From NCBI RefSeq assembly GCF_005048855.1, contig NZ_SUME01000002.1, positions 310,001 to 374,000 of the forward strand: 64,000 bases of DNA, in the 5' to 3' direction. Both the position numbers and the translations under genes were made by a program. The notes beneath the pieces are model-generated. The model saw nothing but the letters and a program-made list of their open reading frames with translations, searched no databases and was not told where the DNA came from. This document shows positions 17,970 to 28,074 of this stretch, one piece after another. The stretch is from Sphingobacterium olei. GTDB taxonomy: Bacteria; Bacteroidota; Bacteroidia; Sphingobacteriales; Sphingobacteriaceae. How positions within the stretch are numbered: position 1 is the stretch's first letter; the number at the start of each line of letters is the position of its first letter.

Positions 17970-19646
17970 TTATTTTGCAAATCTGAAGTTTGAAAAATAG
18001 TAGACCATATCTGTTGCAGGCAGGCTGAAAGTTAATGTAGGCTCTCCACCAATGTTAATGACAACAACCCTATTGTGTCTATCTATCAGGTTTGATAAAT
18101 CAACAGTGACATCTGTCCATTTCTCCAAATTCTCATCGCTAATCCTGAAGGCGTTGGCATCGGGAGCCCAATATTCTTGACCAAAAGAGCTTTCTGTATT
18201 GAATGCCCAGGTGTAGTTCATAAATCTGGGCCATATTCGCTGATAAGGACCATAAATGCCATTATACGTTGATTTAGCTGGCATATACACTTTAAATTTA
18301 AGATATTTGTACTCAGCGATATTAAAACGATACTCTTTCGGAAGCACAAAAATAAAAGATCCATTTTTCCCTTTCAGGGTGGCCTTAATGGGATTCACGA
18401 TATTCGTTCCCGCCGGGTACGAGGTGGCGGGATTGACCAAGTCCAGTGCCCAGGCCGTAGCATCCTGTATTTTTCCGTCTAAGAAAAAGTTCATAGGGAT
18501 CAGCGATTCATCTGGTGTTGTCACCCACTCGATAACTCCAGCTTCATCAAACGGTCGTAAGAGGTGATCTATTCCCAATGAATTAGGCACGTATTTAACC
18601 TTCTTGATAATACCTAAGTTTAACAAATCGACCATGGTTTGAGCGTTTGCATCTGAAATCGGAGAAACTTTTCGGATGAAGGGCAGATAATCACCGCCAC
18701 CAATGACTTTGCTGATGTTGTTACGGTTATAGCTAATCGTTTTTAGATCGAAGATGTCGCCTCCTGTTAGATCAAGTTCTTCTATATTAGGAAAATAAAA
18801 CAAGTCTTGAAGCGTATTGGTATGCACTGGAAAAACCAGCTTCCTGTAAGACGATACGCCCTCGGAGGTGAAAACCGTAACACCATTGGCCGCTAAAATA
18901 TCTTGCTCTGCGGGATTAAAAACGGTAGAACTCGTCGGCATATTTATATTCAGCGAGGTTTCAATCTTTAAGGAGTCCAAGATTGTCGTGCCATTAACTT
19001 TGGGAATGACATTATAACTTAGCTGTATGTTAAACTGCTCACCGGCATTCAAATTCGCAGCAAAAATCCGTGGATTAGCGCCTTTATTTCCGGTTATTTT
19101 TTTCCCATCTTTATCCGTGTATTCGTAATCTACACTTCGATACTCCAAAAGAATAGATGATAATGCACTAGGCCAATCGATCACAGCAGCATTCGGCGAG
19201 GTCAATACCCGGGGAGATGCAACGACAAGATTGTCCCAATCGCCCGAGGTGAATGGGATAACCGCAATTTCTTGCGGTACAGATTTATTATCGTATTGAT
19301 CCACAGTATAAACTTTAATCCGATACAGCTTTGGCTGCTTCAGATCAGGAACATTGATCCAAGACACGAGAGAATCAATAACCACTTGTTTGCCATCGTA
19401 CTCAATAACGGTTTTCGTAGACTTCCCCATCGAAATCTGCTTCGAGGGAATCCTACCTGCTTTCATCAAATCTAGTTCCACGCGCTCAAAGCCTATTTTA
19501 GCGGATATGGTGTCGTATTTTGCGGGGTATATCACCTCTGTTGAGTAGGGTTCAACGTTATCATACATTCCCTTACAGGCGAATATTAAGTTCAGGACAC
19601 CTACGAAAGACAGGTAGATGATCGCATTCTTTGATAAATTTTTCAT
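17970..19646 (-). CDS. DUF4998-type surface lipoprotein
   Basis: This 558-residue lipoprotein has a signal ending IFAC (Cys24). The N-terminal third (SKNAIIYL to YTVDQYDNKSVPQ) matches the DUF4998 family found beside SusC/SusD pairs in Bacteroidota. It comprises two fibronectin-like beta domains (YPAKYDTISAKIGFERVEL; YRIKVYTVDQYDNKS). The C-terminal part (about 380-558) is beta-rich with many aromatic residues and could be a carbohydrate- or glycoconjugate-binding jelly roll. No catalytic motif is visible. It is the last gene of the four-gene operon that starts at 26060, 9 bp after the DUF5000 gene, and probably helps the SusCD pair hold its ligand at the cell surface. Confidence 0.8.
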   Translation of the reverse strand: MKNLSKNAIIYLSFVGVLNLIFACKGMYDNVEPYSTEVIYPAKYDTISAKIGFERVELDLMKAGRIPSKQISMGKSTKTVIEYDGKQVVIDSLVSWINVPDLKQPKLYRIKVYTVDQYDNKSVPQEIAVIPFTSGDWDNLVVASPRVLTSPNAAVIDWPSALSSILLEYRSVDYEYTDKDGKKITGNKGANPRIFAANLNAGEQFNIQLSYNVIPKVNGTTILDSLKIETSLNINMPTSSTVFNPAEQDILAANGVTVFTSEGVSSYRKLVFPVHTNTLQDLFYFPNIEELDLTGGDIFDLKTISYNRNNISKVIGGGDYLPFIRKVSPISDANAQTMVDLLNLGIIKKVKYVPNSLGIDHLLRPFDEAGVIEWVTTPDESLIPMNFFLDGKIQDATAWALDLVNPATSYPAGTNIVNPIKATLKGKNGSFIFVLPKEYRFNIAEYKYLKFKVYMPAKSTYNGIYGPYQRIWPRFMNYTWAFNTESSFGQEYWAPDANAFRISDENLEKWTDVTVDLSNLIDRHNRVVVINIGGEPTLTFSLPATDMVYYFSNFRFAK

Positions 19647-19655
19647 AATTGAAAA

Positions 19656-20930
19656 TTAATTTCTTTTTTTACCATACAGGGTTATTTCTGACAAGCAATT
19701 GCCGTCTTCTAGGGTATAGTTTCCGTTAAAGCTCTTCACCGCTTCATACCTGAACCATCGTGTTGGTTTGGTATATGCGGGCTCGTCAGGGTACATATAA
19801 GCCATATCTCCGGCCTCCCCTTTCTTTACGAACTCCAGCTCTGTCAAACCTTGTGGAACGATAATTTTGTTTTGCGACACAAACTCCCAGGAACTAGTAG
19901 CGTCGTCCCAAATGTACATATTGTACATACCCACATTTTCGTTGCGGTAATATTGGCCTCTCGCAATATTTGCCAGTCCACCTGAGTGGCGCTGTACTGT
20001 GATAATACGACTCAATTCGTAATAACCACCCAGATCGATGATAAAATTCCAAGGCATATTCCCATCTGCTGTTCTTCCTGTTTTTCCACGGCTATTGGTA
20101 TGCATAAAATTCAGGTTGTCTCCCCGGTCAATCAGATCGTCTATGACATATCGGTTACGCCCCTCCAATCCATTGCCAAATACCATCGGGACACCACCGA
20201 CCGAGTCATTCGGGTTAGGCAGTACCCATTCTGATTTTGGGATTTTATTGTCCTCAAATAAGGAAATGCTACCTTTATCAATAGTTTCGGTGATGTTACC
20301 GTACATATCTTCTACGCGCACTTTCACACCTACTTTTTCTGTAGGTGGTAAAAATAAATCGTTGACAAATCGCCGATCCTCTTCCAAATTGGAAGAAAAA
20401 ACAGAAGTTAGTGTACGTGTAGCACCATCCTGATTAAAGGTAAAATCTACATACACATTGATATTTTGTTTGAGCTCATTGGTCCAATCTAAAAAGAAAG
20501 AGCTAAACCCAGGCTTCACTTCCATAGAATTCGCGACGCGACTAAAGGCCGGCTCTAACGGCGTAACACGAACATCCAATGCCTCCGATCTATTGCCAGC
20601 TCGATCTACTGCAAAAAGCTGAACGGTGTATTCGTCGCTACTCGGGAACCCATATACATCCAATGAGTCGACAAAGTAGGAGGCCGCGAATGTAAATGCC
20701 TTACCCTTTGGATTTTTATAAACCGCCTCTACACTCATTAGATCTTCATCATCCGGCAGTGTATAAAAAAATCTAGCCCCCCCAAAAAGGGCTTTATACG
20801 TTTTTAATGTAACCTTCCCAGGTGCGTTCCCGTCGTCGCTATTGGGTTTAAAGCGCTCAAGTTCTTCACAAGAAAACAACAATAGCGAGGCGAGTGTTAT
20901 ATATAAGAGTTTAAGATTCGTACTTTTCAT
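19656..20930 (-). CDS. DUF4959/DUF5126/DUF5000-type surface lipoprotein
   Basis: The 424-residue lipoprotein has a signal ending LFSC (Cys21). Three regions follow the order known for this family: an N-terminal fibronectin-like module (to about 120, YTVQLFAVDRAGNRSE), a middle module (about 125-225, KVRVEDMYGNITE) and a C-terminal discoidin-like (F5/8 type C-like) domain from about 235 (WNFIIDLGGYYELSRIITVQRH). Discoidin-like folds often bind glycans. It lies between the SusD gene (34 bp upstream) and the DUF4998 gene, so it is probably an accessory surface glycan-binding protein. I see no enzyme motif. Confidence 0.85.
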   Translation of the reverse strand: MKSTNLKLLYITLASLLLFSCEELERFKPNSDDGNAPGKVTLKTYKALFGGARFFYTLPDDEDLMSVEAVYKNPKGKAFTFAASYFVDSLDVYGFPSSDEYTVQLFAVDRAGNRSEALDVRVTPLEPAFSRVANSMEVKPGFSSFFLDWTNELKQNINVYVDFTFNQDGATRTLTSVFSSNLEEDRRFVNDLFLPPTEKVGVKVRVEDMYGNITETIDKGSISLFEDNKIPKSEWVLPNPNDSVGGVPMVFGNGLEGRNRYVIDDLIDRGDNLNFMHTNSRGKTGRTADGNMPWNFIIDLGGYYELSRIITVQRHSGGLANIARGQYYRNENVGMYNMYIWDDATSSWEFVSQNKIIVPQGLTELEFVKKGEAGDMAYMYPDEPAYTKPTRWFRYEAVKSFNGNYTLEDGNCLSEITLYGKKRN

Positions 20931-20963
20931 AACTGCGTAATTAAAATATTTCTTTGGTTAAGT

Positions 20964-22919
20964 TTACCACCCTGGGTTCTGAATCAGTTGCCCGTTGGTA
21001 TTCATCTCATTAAGGCTTATCGGCCACAGGCAATCGGTAATGGTGAATCGACGTTCTTGCTTCACTTCCAGCACAAAAAATGTTACAGCTGTGGTGCCAG
21101 TATGCGTCCATCCCCATACCGGCGAAGAGAATGCCGAGGTCGCCTTTTTATGGCGCCACATGTCCCAGAAGTGTATTCCCTCAAACGCAAACTCGATACT
21201 TCTTTCCTGTAGAATAATATCTCGCAAACCCTCTCTAGTGATATGCTTATTAACTGTTCTAGCTAATGATCCGTCAGACCAAACAGTTTCGATATTGGGT
21301 ATGCCAGCTCTAGTCCTCACTTTGTTTATCTCATCATACACCTGCTGAGATGGCCCGGAAAATTCATTCAGTGCCTCCGCTTTCATCAGATACAGATCTG
21401 CCATCCGGATAATGGGATAAGGGAATTTGATCGTACGTTGCCAAGCACCGGATTGCGACTCGGGATGTACCAACTTCTGCGTACCGATACCAGTGGTCAT
21501 GAAGTCGGTTGTATGCTGTGACGAATTATAACCGCCATGGGAATTGCCAAACATCATTGTATTTATCCGTACAGCATGAGACCGCCAATATCCCGCCGTG
21601 ATGCCCAAGTTTGCATAGAACCTAGGCTCTCTGTTCATATAGAGTTTTATCGTTTCGGCTCCCGGCTGCATATAACCATTCCAATGCGGGTAATTAGGCT
21701 CCAGTTGACCCGGAGTTCGGGTAATTTCATGTTTATTATCGACATCGTAAGTGAGATCTTCTTCAATCGGCAACCCATTCTCGGTGTAGTAGCGCTCGGC
21801 CATTTTATACGTGGCAGCCATCCATTGCCAGGAGAAACTGGAGGAATTTACAACCCCGTCACCGTAGCCTTCCGGTAAACGGATATTGCTAGAATGTGCA
21901 AGCTCTCCCGAATTGTAATAATCCAGGTTCGAATTGCCCCAGACCAACTCTCTATTCCAGGGATCTACAATGAGCATTCGCAGATCATAGAGGGTCTTCA
22001 TCCGCTGGTTATTAGCTTCAAATGCAGCTCTGTCGTAAATAAAGGGCTCTCTTTCGTAATGGTACAATCCCAATCCGTTTTCTTCACATAGCGAAATAGA
22101 TTCATTGAGGGCATCGATGGCATCTTTCCATTTCTCCTTGTCTTCCTGTAAAGGAAAGAAGGGTTGCCCATCCTTGTCCATAAAGTCGCCAAAGTATTCC
22201 TGATTACCGTTGAAAAAAGGGCTCGCACGAAAAACCAACACACGTGCTTTAATAGCTTTTGCGGCAACTTGATCAATTTGACCTAGGTTATTCGAAGTGG
22301 CTCTTTCCACTAAACTGGGGATGGCCTCATTCATTAAATCTAAGATAAAATTAAAGCACTCTTCAACCTTCGTTCTGGGGAGAAACAATTCTTCTTTTGT
22401 AGATTCTGGAGAGGCCATGGTTTTTGGGATAACAATAGGACCATATCGCTGTACCAATAAAAAAGCATAATAGGCTTTCAGAAATTTCACCTGGGCTTTC
22501 CAATCGGCTTTTTCGCCATCGGACATATCGCGAACCTTGTCGATGTGCATTAAAAACACATCTGCTTGTCGCATCCCTTCATAAAGGGGTTTACCGCCCT
22601 GTGTACCAGACCAATATCCAAGTTGTGGAGAGGACTGAGACTGTAGACCACGCATGATCCGCATCGCCCGGAGGTCGCCATTATTGTTGTTCAGATCTAA
22701 CCGCCCCACCCATTCATCTCCGAGGGTCCATGACGTAACATGTGTGCGCTCATCGTTTGGCAGGTAACTGTACACTTTTGCCAGTGCATTGTACGCATCA
22801 ATCTTGATATTGAAAATATCTTCTAGTTTTAATGTATTATCGGGCACCACATCGAGGTACTTTGTACAAGAACCCAATGTTATCATGGTAGCCAGTAGTA
22901 TGTATGTAATTGCTTTCAT
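20964..22919 (-). CDS. SusD/RagB family surface lipoprotein
   Basis: The 651-residue protein has a short signal ending LGSC (Cys18), then TKYLDVVPDNTLKLEDIF, the standard SusD start. The TPR-like segment with AQVKFLKAYYAFLLVQRYGP and a C-terminal segment ending ...NTNGQLIQNPGW are both typical. It is the ligand-binding lid of the SusC encoded 18 bp upstream. It resembles the partial SusD at 1-803, so the two loci share ancestry. It is longer than many SusD proteins (about 500-600), with extra length in the central region. Confidence 0.95.
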   Translation of the reverse strand: MKAITYILLATMITLGSCTKYLDVVPDNTLKLEDIFNIKIDAYNALAKVYSYLPNDERTHVTSWTLGDEWVGRLDLNNNNGDLRAMRIMRGLQSQSSPQLGYWSGTQGGKPLYEGMRQADVFLMHIDKVRDMSDGEKADWKAQVKFLKAYYAFLLVQRYGPIVIPKTMASPESTKEELFLPRTKVEECFNFILDLMNEAIPSLVERATSNNLGQIDQVAAKAIKARVLVFRASPFFNGNQEYFGDFMDKDGQPFFPLQEDKEKWKDAIDALNESISLCEENGLGLYHYEREPFIYDRAAFEANNQRMKTLYDLRMLIVDPWNRELVWGNSNLDYYNSGELAHSSNIRLPEGYGDGVVNSSSFSWQWMAATYKMAERYYTENGLPIEEDLTYDVDNKHEITRTPGQLEPNYPHWNGYMQPGAETIKLYMNREPRFYANLGITAGYWRSHAVRINTMMFGNSHGGYNSSQHTTDFMTTGIGTQKLVHPESQSGAWQRTIKFPYPIIRMADLYLMKAEALNEFSGPSQQVYDEINKVRTRAGIPNIETVWSDGSLARTVNKHITREGLRDIILQERSIEFAFEGIHFWDMWRHKKATSAFSSPVWGWTHTGTTAVTFFVLEVKQERRFTITDCLWPISLNEMNTNGQLIQNPGW

Positions 22920-22937
22920 CTTTTTGGTTCTTTATTA

Positions 22938-25900
22938 TTAATACGTTAATTGAATCCCTACATTGAATCTCCTATTTGGTGGATAACCTAATCCATTTCG
23001 TCCCACTTCAGGGTCCCAAAGCTTAAAGGGGCTGATCACAAAAAGATTCTCCGTACTGAAATAGATACGGCTTCCAGGATTTATACCAATTCGCTTAAGT
23101 GTTTTGGGACTAAAACCTATCTCTAAGGATTTCATCCTTAAAAATGACCCATCTCTTAACCACCACGACGATTGCCTCGTATTATTGGCGAGCGGTTCTG
23201 TCGATAACCGAGGCCAAAAGGCGTGAATATTTGGATTGGTCTCACTCCAGTAATCATCGGCAATAATGGATAATGCATTTCTTCTAAATGCAAAAGGTGC
23301 AATACCATAAGATCCTGTACCGGAATTCGATTCGTCTGTAGCATTGATGAAGAAGGAGACATTTCTATTTCCTTGGAAGAAAAAGGAAAAGTCAAAACTC
23401 TTATAACCCATGGACATACCAAAGCCATATTGAATCTCTGGCACAGTAGGATACCCCATCGCTACACGGTCATTGTCGTTAACGATACCATCGCCATTGA
23501 TATCCTTATACTTAATGTCGCCTGCCATGTATTCGCCAAAATCTTGTTTAGGTGAGTTTAAGATTTCATATTCGTCTACGAAAAGACGTTCGGCCAATAA
23601 CCCCCATTGTTGGTTAATGTTTTGTCCTTGTCTTTTCAGGTAGGTATCTGGATAGTCACGCTCATCCAATTCTAATAATTTATTAACGGCATAGGTGAAA
23701 TTTGCACGTCCGGAGATCCATAAATCCGTCCCAAAGAATTTCTGGTAATCAATGGACCCGTCGAAACCTTGTGAACTAACCTTCCCAACGTTTCCACTCA
23801 CGCTGGCTTCTAAACCCGCGGAAGCAGGAAAGTTCTCTCTATTCATGTAGATCTTGCTCCGGATATCTTTGAAGAAATCACCCGTAAACTTAAGCGATTC
23901 ATTCATAAAATTCATCTCTAATCCGAGGTTCCATTTTTCAGATTGCTCCCAAGTAATGTCCGGGTTAGCGTATCTATTGACATTAAAACCCGTATAGGCA
24001 TTCATGAAGCTCGTGCCCCAGCGGTATGCCCCGCCACCAAGGGCAATATCGGAGAGGTAAAAGAAGCGGCCCGAACGTTGCGCAATAGCATCATTACCCA
24101 CCAACCCCCAGGTTCCTCTAATTTTGAATGTACTGATGGCACTTTTCAACGGCTCCCAGAACTTTTCGTTAGAGATCATCCAGCTACCGCCGAAGGAAGG
24201 GAAGAACCCATATCTTTTCTCACCGGTAAATTTCTCTGAGCCATTAAAGCCATAGGCTATTTCAGCAAAATACCGATTGTCGTAGTCATATGTTAAGCGC
24301 CCGGAATTACCCATATTACGCTCTGGCAAGGTTTCGTAAATCGATGTACTGTTTCCTGCTGTCAGTAACTTTTCTTCCATCATCCCTACTGTCATGACCC
24401 CCACATTATGCGATCCAAAGGTTCGGTTCCAATTCAATCGGGCTTCGAAATAATAATGTCCATTTGCATCTCTTCCCGGAATGACGTCGCCTAAATAAGC
24501 TTGGCCTGTAGTAGGATTCAATGGATATAGCGTATAGGCTCCAGTAATCTGATTATAATTTTCTAAGTCATAGAAAAATGGAAAGTAGGTACGGGTACTG
24601 GCGTATCTACTCCAGGTGCTAACGGAAGCCTTACCCTGAATTTTCAAGCCTTCGGTAAGAAATCCAAGGTCTTGGGATAGTGTTGCCTGCGCAACGATGC
24701 TGCTTTCATTTCGATCTTCATAACCACGCACCATTTCGGCATAGGGATTCACTTTCACGTTCCCCGCTACAGAAGTACTTCCAAAAAGAATATGATCGGT
24801 AAATTCATTGGCCGGATCAGGCTCATAAACAGCTGGAAAATCGACCGGATTACTGTTCATAATCATCCTGAAAATATTACTTGCCGATTGGTAAGGACCG
24901 GTATACCGATCAAATCTTCCCTGGATCCGGGTATCTAAGGTAGTTGTTTTGGTCAGCTTTAGAATCACGTTCGACCGGATAAATAGCCTGTTGATGTCAA
25001 TGTTGTTATTAAAGTTATTTCTGTTATCTACCTTTAACAAGCCTGTTTCTTTATCGAAACCCGTTGACACGTAGTAAGTCGCTACCTGACCGCCGCCAGA
25101 AAGATTTACATTGGCCTTGGTATTCGTAGTAGACGTTTTGAACAAGGTATTAAACCAATCCACGTTGGGAAAAATCATCGGATTTTCGCCGTCTATAGTC
25201 GACTGGATTTTCTGTTGCGTATAGTAGGGTCCTAAAACGGGGCTCCGGGTCACACGGGCTTCGTTATACAACCTCATGTAGTCTATTCCCCCGATCATAT
25301 CAACCATCTTCGTCGGAGAAGCCGTATTCACATCTACCCGGGCATTCATTCGTACAGGCCCTTCTCTACCCGCCTTGGTTGTAATCATAATGATACCGTT
25401 TGCTCCGCGGGCCCCATAAAGTACTGTCGCAGAAGCATCTTTTAAGATGGAAAAGCTCTCAATATCATCGGGTAGTAGTCTAGAAAGGACATCTGTAGTT
25501 GATTCGAATCCGTCGATAAGGATTAGTGGAGAAGTTTGGTATCCAAATGTAGTGACACCGCGTATAAAAAATTGCGCATTATCGGCCCCGGGTTCTCCAG
25601 ATGTTTGATAAGATATTACACCGGGTATCCTTCCTGCAAAAGATCCAGTCAGATTGGAGGCTGGAATTCGTAAGTCGGCGGCTTTCACCGTCGTAATTGC
25701 CCCTACAACTGAAGATTTCTTTTGTGTTCCAAAAGCAACGACCGTTACCTCGTCAATATTACTACCATCTTCGTACATCGTTATTTCCAAGATGTTTCGT
25801 TGATCGACGATCTGACTTATCGGCGTCATACCAACAGAGGTGAACGTCAGGCTGTCGCCAACATTGGCTGTAATGACGAATTCCCCATTGGCATTTGTTA

Positions 25901-26060
25901 CCACAGATGGGACTTTATTTTTCAGGACACTTACACCTTGCATAAGCGCTCCATTGGTTGCACTCTTGACAACGCCAGTGATCTGCTTCTGAGAAAATGC
26001 AAGAGCAGGAGCAAGTAGAAAAAGTGTAAAAAACAGCAACTTTTCTTTAAGTCTTTCCAT
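22938..26060 (-). CDS. SusC/RagA family TonB-linked outer-membrane transporter
   Basis: The 1040-residue protein has a signal peptide (to about residue 24, LAPALAFSQ), a carboxypeptidase-regulatory-like domain at about 25-100, a plug with SILKDASATVLYGARGANG, and a C-terminal barrel ending VGIQLTY. With the SusD at 20964 it forms a TonB-powered importer. It is the first gene of an operon also holding two surface lipoproteins, but no glycoside hydrolase, sulfatase, peptidase or regulator is present, so the substrate is open. Upstream (26061-26330, 270 bp, AT-rich) a minus-strand TAAATTTG at 26195-26202 fits the -7 element, though no well-spaced -33 is seen. Confidence 0.95.
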   Translation of the reverse strand: MERLKEKLLFFTLFLLAPALAFSQKQITGVVKSATNGALMQGVSVLKNKVPSVVTNANGEFVITANVGDSLTFTSVGMTPISQIVDQRNILEITMYEDGSNIDEVTVVAFGTQKKSSVVGAITTVKAADLRIPASNLTGSFAGRIPGVISYQTSGEPGADNAQFFIRGVTTFGYQTSPLILIDGFESTTDVLSRLLPDDIESFSILKDASATVLYGARGANGIIMITTKAGREGPVRMNARVDVNTASPTKMVDMIGGIDYMRLYNEARVTRSPVLGPYYTQQKIQSTIDGENPMIFPNVDWFNTLFKTSTTNTKANVNLSGGGQVATYYVSTGFDKETGLLKVDNRNNFNNNIDINRLFIRSNVILKLTKTTTLDTRIQGRFDRYTGPYQSASNIFRMIMNSNPVDFPAVYEPDPANEFTDHILFGSTSVAGNVKVNPYAEMVRGYEDRNESSIVAQATLSQDLGFLTEGLKIQGKASVSTWSRYASTRTYFPFFYDLENYNQITGAYTLYPLNPTTGQAYLGDVIPGRDANGHYYFEARLNWNRTFGSHNVGVMTVGMMEEKLLTAGNSTSIYETLPERNMGNSGRLTYDYDNRYFAEIAYGFNGSEKFTGEKRYGFFPSFGGSWMISNEKFWEPLKSAISTFKIRGTWGLVGNDAIAQRSGRFFYLSDIALGGGAYRWGTSFMNAYTGFNVNRYANPDITWEQSEKWNLGLEMNFMNESLKFTGDFFKDIRSKIYMNRENFPASAGLEASVSGNVGKVSSQGFDGSIDYQKFFGTDLWISGRANFTYAVNKLLELDERDYPDTYLKRQGQNINQQWGLLAERLFVDEYEILNSPKQDFGEYMAGDIKYKDINGDGIVNDNDRVAMGYPTVPEIQYGFGMSMGYKSFDFSFFFQGNRNVSFFINATDESNSGTGSYGIAPFAFRRNALSIIADDYWSETNPNIHAFWPRLSTEPLANNTRQSSWWLRDGSFLRMKSLEIGFSPKTLKRIGINPGSRIYFSTENLFVISPFKLWDPEVGRNGLGYPPNRRFNVGIQLTY

Positions 26061-26330
26061 AAAAAATTGGTTTAGTTTTGGTTTATAATAATTGTTGGTT
26101 TATAGTAATTTCGGTAATAAATATTATTAATAATTCCTTTAAATATGCACTAGGTTTACTTTTTTGTAATTTGGCTGTTACAAAATACGATACTCAAATT
26201 TATAGCTCAGTTGCTACAAAAAATTGCATATATGTATCAATAAATTGATTAATTGTCTCAATTTGTATTCGCGGTATCTGTCGATACCGTTTAACAGAGA
26301 CAGGTAGCTATTTTTCATCAAAAAAAGACA

Positions 26331-27059
26331 CTACCTATTCGCTAATTTCTCTCTCAGGGTTGCTTCATGGGTAAGATCAAGACGCAACGGGGTAATGGAA
26401 ACCATATCATTTTCGACAGCCCAGCGATCGGTGCCTTCATCCGCTGGCTCTAATGGTGAAACGGTAAACCAATAATGTTTCCGCCCCATAGGATCGGTAC
26501 CTGGCACGATCGTACCATCATACAACCGGACAGATTGCCTAGTCCACACAATATCCGTTGGATTTGGCGGGAAATTAACATTATACAAAGCCAGTGCTTT
26601 GTCTTGTAGTAAAAGCGCCAATGTTTTTTCGACGTAAGGTTCTAACGACTCGAAGTCGGGCTCAGTTTTACCCACAGGTGTACTCAATGCAATACCTTTG
26701 ATTCCAAAAAGTACGGCCTGCTTAGCGGCGGCCAATGTACCGGAGTGCCACATGGAATTTCCAAGATTCGGGCCCATATTTATTCCAGAAAGTACTATAT
26801 CAACATTGCTCCACAGATGCATGCCCATGGCTACACAATCGGCCGGTGTGCCATTTACCCGATACGCTTCGATATCTTTAAATTCTATCGGTGATTTTTT
26901 ATAGCTCAATGGGCGTGAGTGTGTAACGGCATGCCCCATGGAAGATTGCTCAACATCCGGCGCGACTACCCGTACTTCCCCAAATTTTTTAGCCACTTTT
27001 GCGAGGGACGCAATTCCTGGGCTATAAATACCATCATCGTTTGTTATTAAGATCCTCAT
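26331..27059 (-). CDS. surE: 5'/3'-nucleotidase SurE
   Basis: The 242-residue protein has the SurE signature: TNDDG at 6-10 (metal ligands Asp8 and Asp9), EQSSMGHAVT with the Ser39/Ser40 ligand position, and SGINMGPNLG with Asn94. SurE is a cytoplasmic metal-dependent phosphatase acting on nucleoside monophosphates and short polyphosphate. The length is normal. It stands alone, divergent from the lipid kinase gene at 27137 with 77 bp between the starts. Confidence 0.97.
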   Translation of the reverse strand: MRILITNDDGIYSPGIASLAKVAKKFGEVRVVAPDVEQSSMGHAVTHSRPLSYKKSPIEFKDIEAYRVNGTPADCVAMGMHLWSNVDIVLSGINMGPNLGNSMWHSGTLAAAKQAVLFGIKGIALSTPVGKTEPDFESLEPYVEKTLALLLQDKALALYNVNFPPNPTDIVWTRQSVRLYDGTIVPGTDPMGRKHYWFTVSPLEPADEGTDRWAVENDMVSITPLRLDLTHEATLREKLANR

Positions 27060-27136
27060 AGTTTTTAAGCAGATAAATATTTTATATAACTAACAACAAA
27101 TGACCCCAGGTAATTGTTTATGTATAAATTCTATCT

Positions 27137-28036
27137 ATGCAACAGGCAATTTTATTACATAACCCGGGAGCCGGAGAAGAGGATCATTTGAAATCGGATC
27201 TTGTTAAATCTATTGAAGCGGCAGGTTTTGGGTGCGTTTATTTTTCTGTCAAAAAGGAAGATAACTGGAAAAAACAGCTAGACCAAGCCGATCTTGCCGT
27301 GGTAGCCGGTGGAGATGGCACCGTAAGAAGAGTTGTAAAAGAACTTGTGAAAAGAAATGCGCTCGACAAAAAAATACCTATAGCCTTGCTCCCGATGGGT
27401 ACCGCCAACAACTTATGCAAAACTTTGGGCATTAACCGGGGGCTCGATTCGAAACATCATATTGAAAACTGGAAGAAAGCTAAGCTCCAAAAATTTGATA
27501 TCGGCGTCATTAAAAATGCCGACACAACGGATTTCTTTTTGGAAGGCGCCGGATATGGTGTTTTTCCGAAACTGATCAAAAAAATGGAAACTATCGACAT
27601 GAGCCATGTTAAAACGGCAAGAGACGAACTACAGCTTGCTCTCGAGGTGCTGCATGACATCATTTTATCCGCAAAAGCAACCCGCTATTGGATAAAGGCA
27701 GATGATAGCGTGTACCAAGGTAAATCTCTTCTATTGGAAGTGATGAATATACAATCGATAGGACCAAATCTGATTCTATCCCCCGACGCTAAAACCGATG
27801 ATGGAGTTTTTGATGTGGTAATTGTAAACGAAGAACAGCGTGAAGACTTTGCTCGCTATATCAAAGAGCTGATAACCAACGAAAAGGCAACATTTGACTG
27901 GAAAACTTTTAAAGCTAAAACCTTATCAATCGATAGCGAGAGTAAACATATGCATGTAGATGACGAACTAGTACTGCCATTGAAAAACCCGCTTGCTCTG
28001 GAAGTAAGGGAAAATGTTCTTGAATTTTTGATTTAA
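27137..28036 (+). CDS. Diacylglycerol kinase-family lipid kinase
   Basis: The 299-residue protein has the DAGK catalytic fold: an N-terminal HNPGAG strand-loop (8-13), the nucleotide-binding AGGDGTVRRV (GGDG at 58-61) and LLPMGTANNLCKTLG, all as in the YegS/BmrU/DgkB group. Such enzymes phosphorylate diacylglycerol or related lipids (sphingosine or ceramide in some Bacteroidota) and work at the inner membrane without membrane helices. The substrate is not fixed by sequence. The superoxide dismutase gene follows after 38 bp and may be co-transcribed. Confidence 0.93.
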   Translation: MQQAILLHNPGAGEEDHLKSDLVKSIEAAGFGCVYFSVKKEDNWKKQLDQADLAVVAGGDGTVRRVVKELVKRNALDKKIPIALLPMGTANNLCKTLGINRGLDSKHHIENWKKAKLQKFDIGVIKNADTTDFFLEGAGYGVFPKLIKKMETIDMSHVKTARDELQLALEVLHDIILSAKATRYWIKADDSVYQGKSLLLEVMNIQSIGPNLILSPDAKTDDGVFDVVIVNEEQREDFARYIKELITNEKATFDWKTFKAKTLSIDSESKHMHVDDELVLPLKNPLALEVRENVLEFLI

Positions 28037-28074
28037 GTATCCTTATCTTTATCATATAAAATATAATTAGAAAC

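Noticed and set aside
20038..20433. 131-codon open frame opposite the DUF5000 lipoprotein
   Set aside because: Shadow of a better-supported gene with a clear lipoprotein signal.
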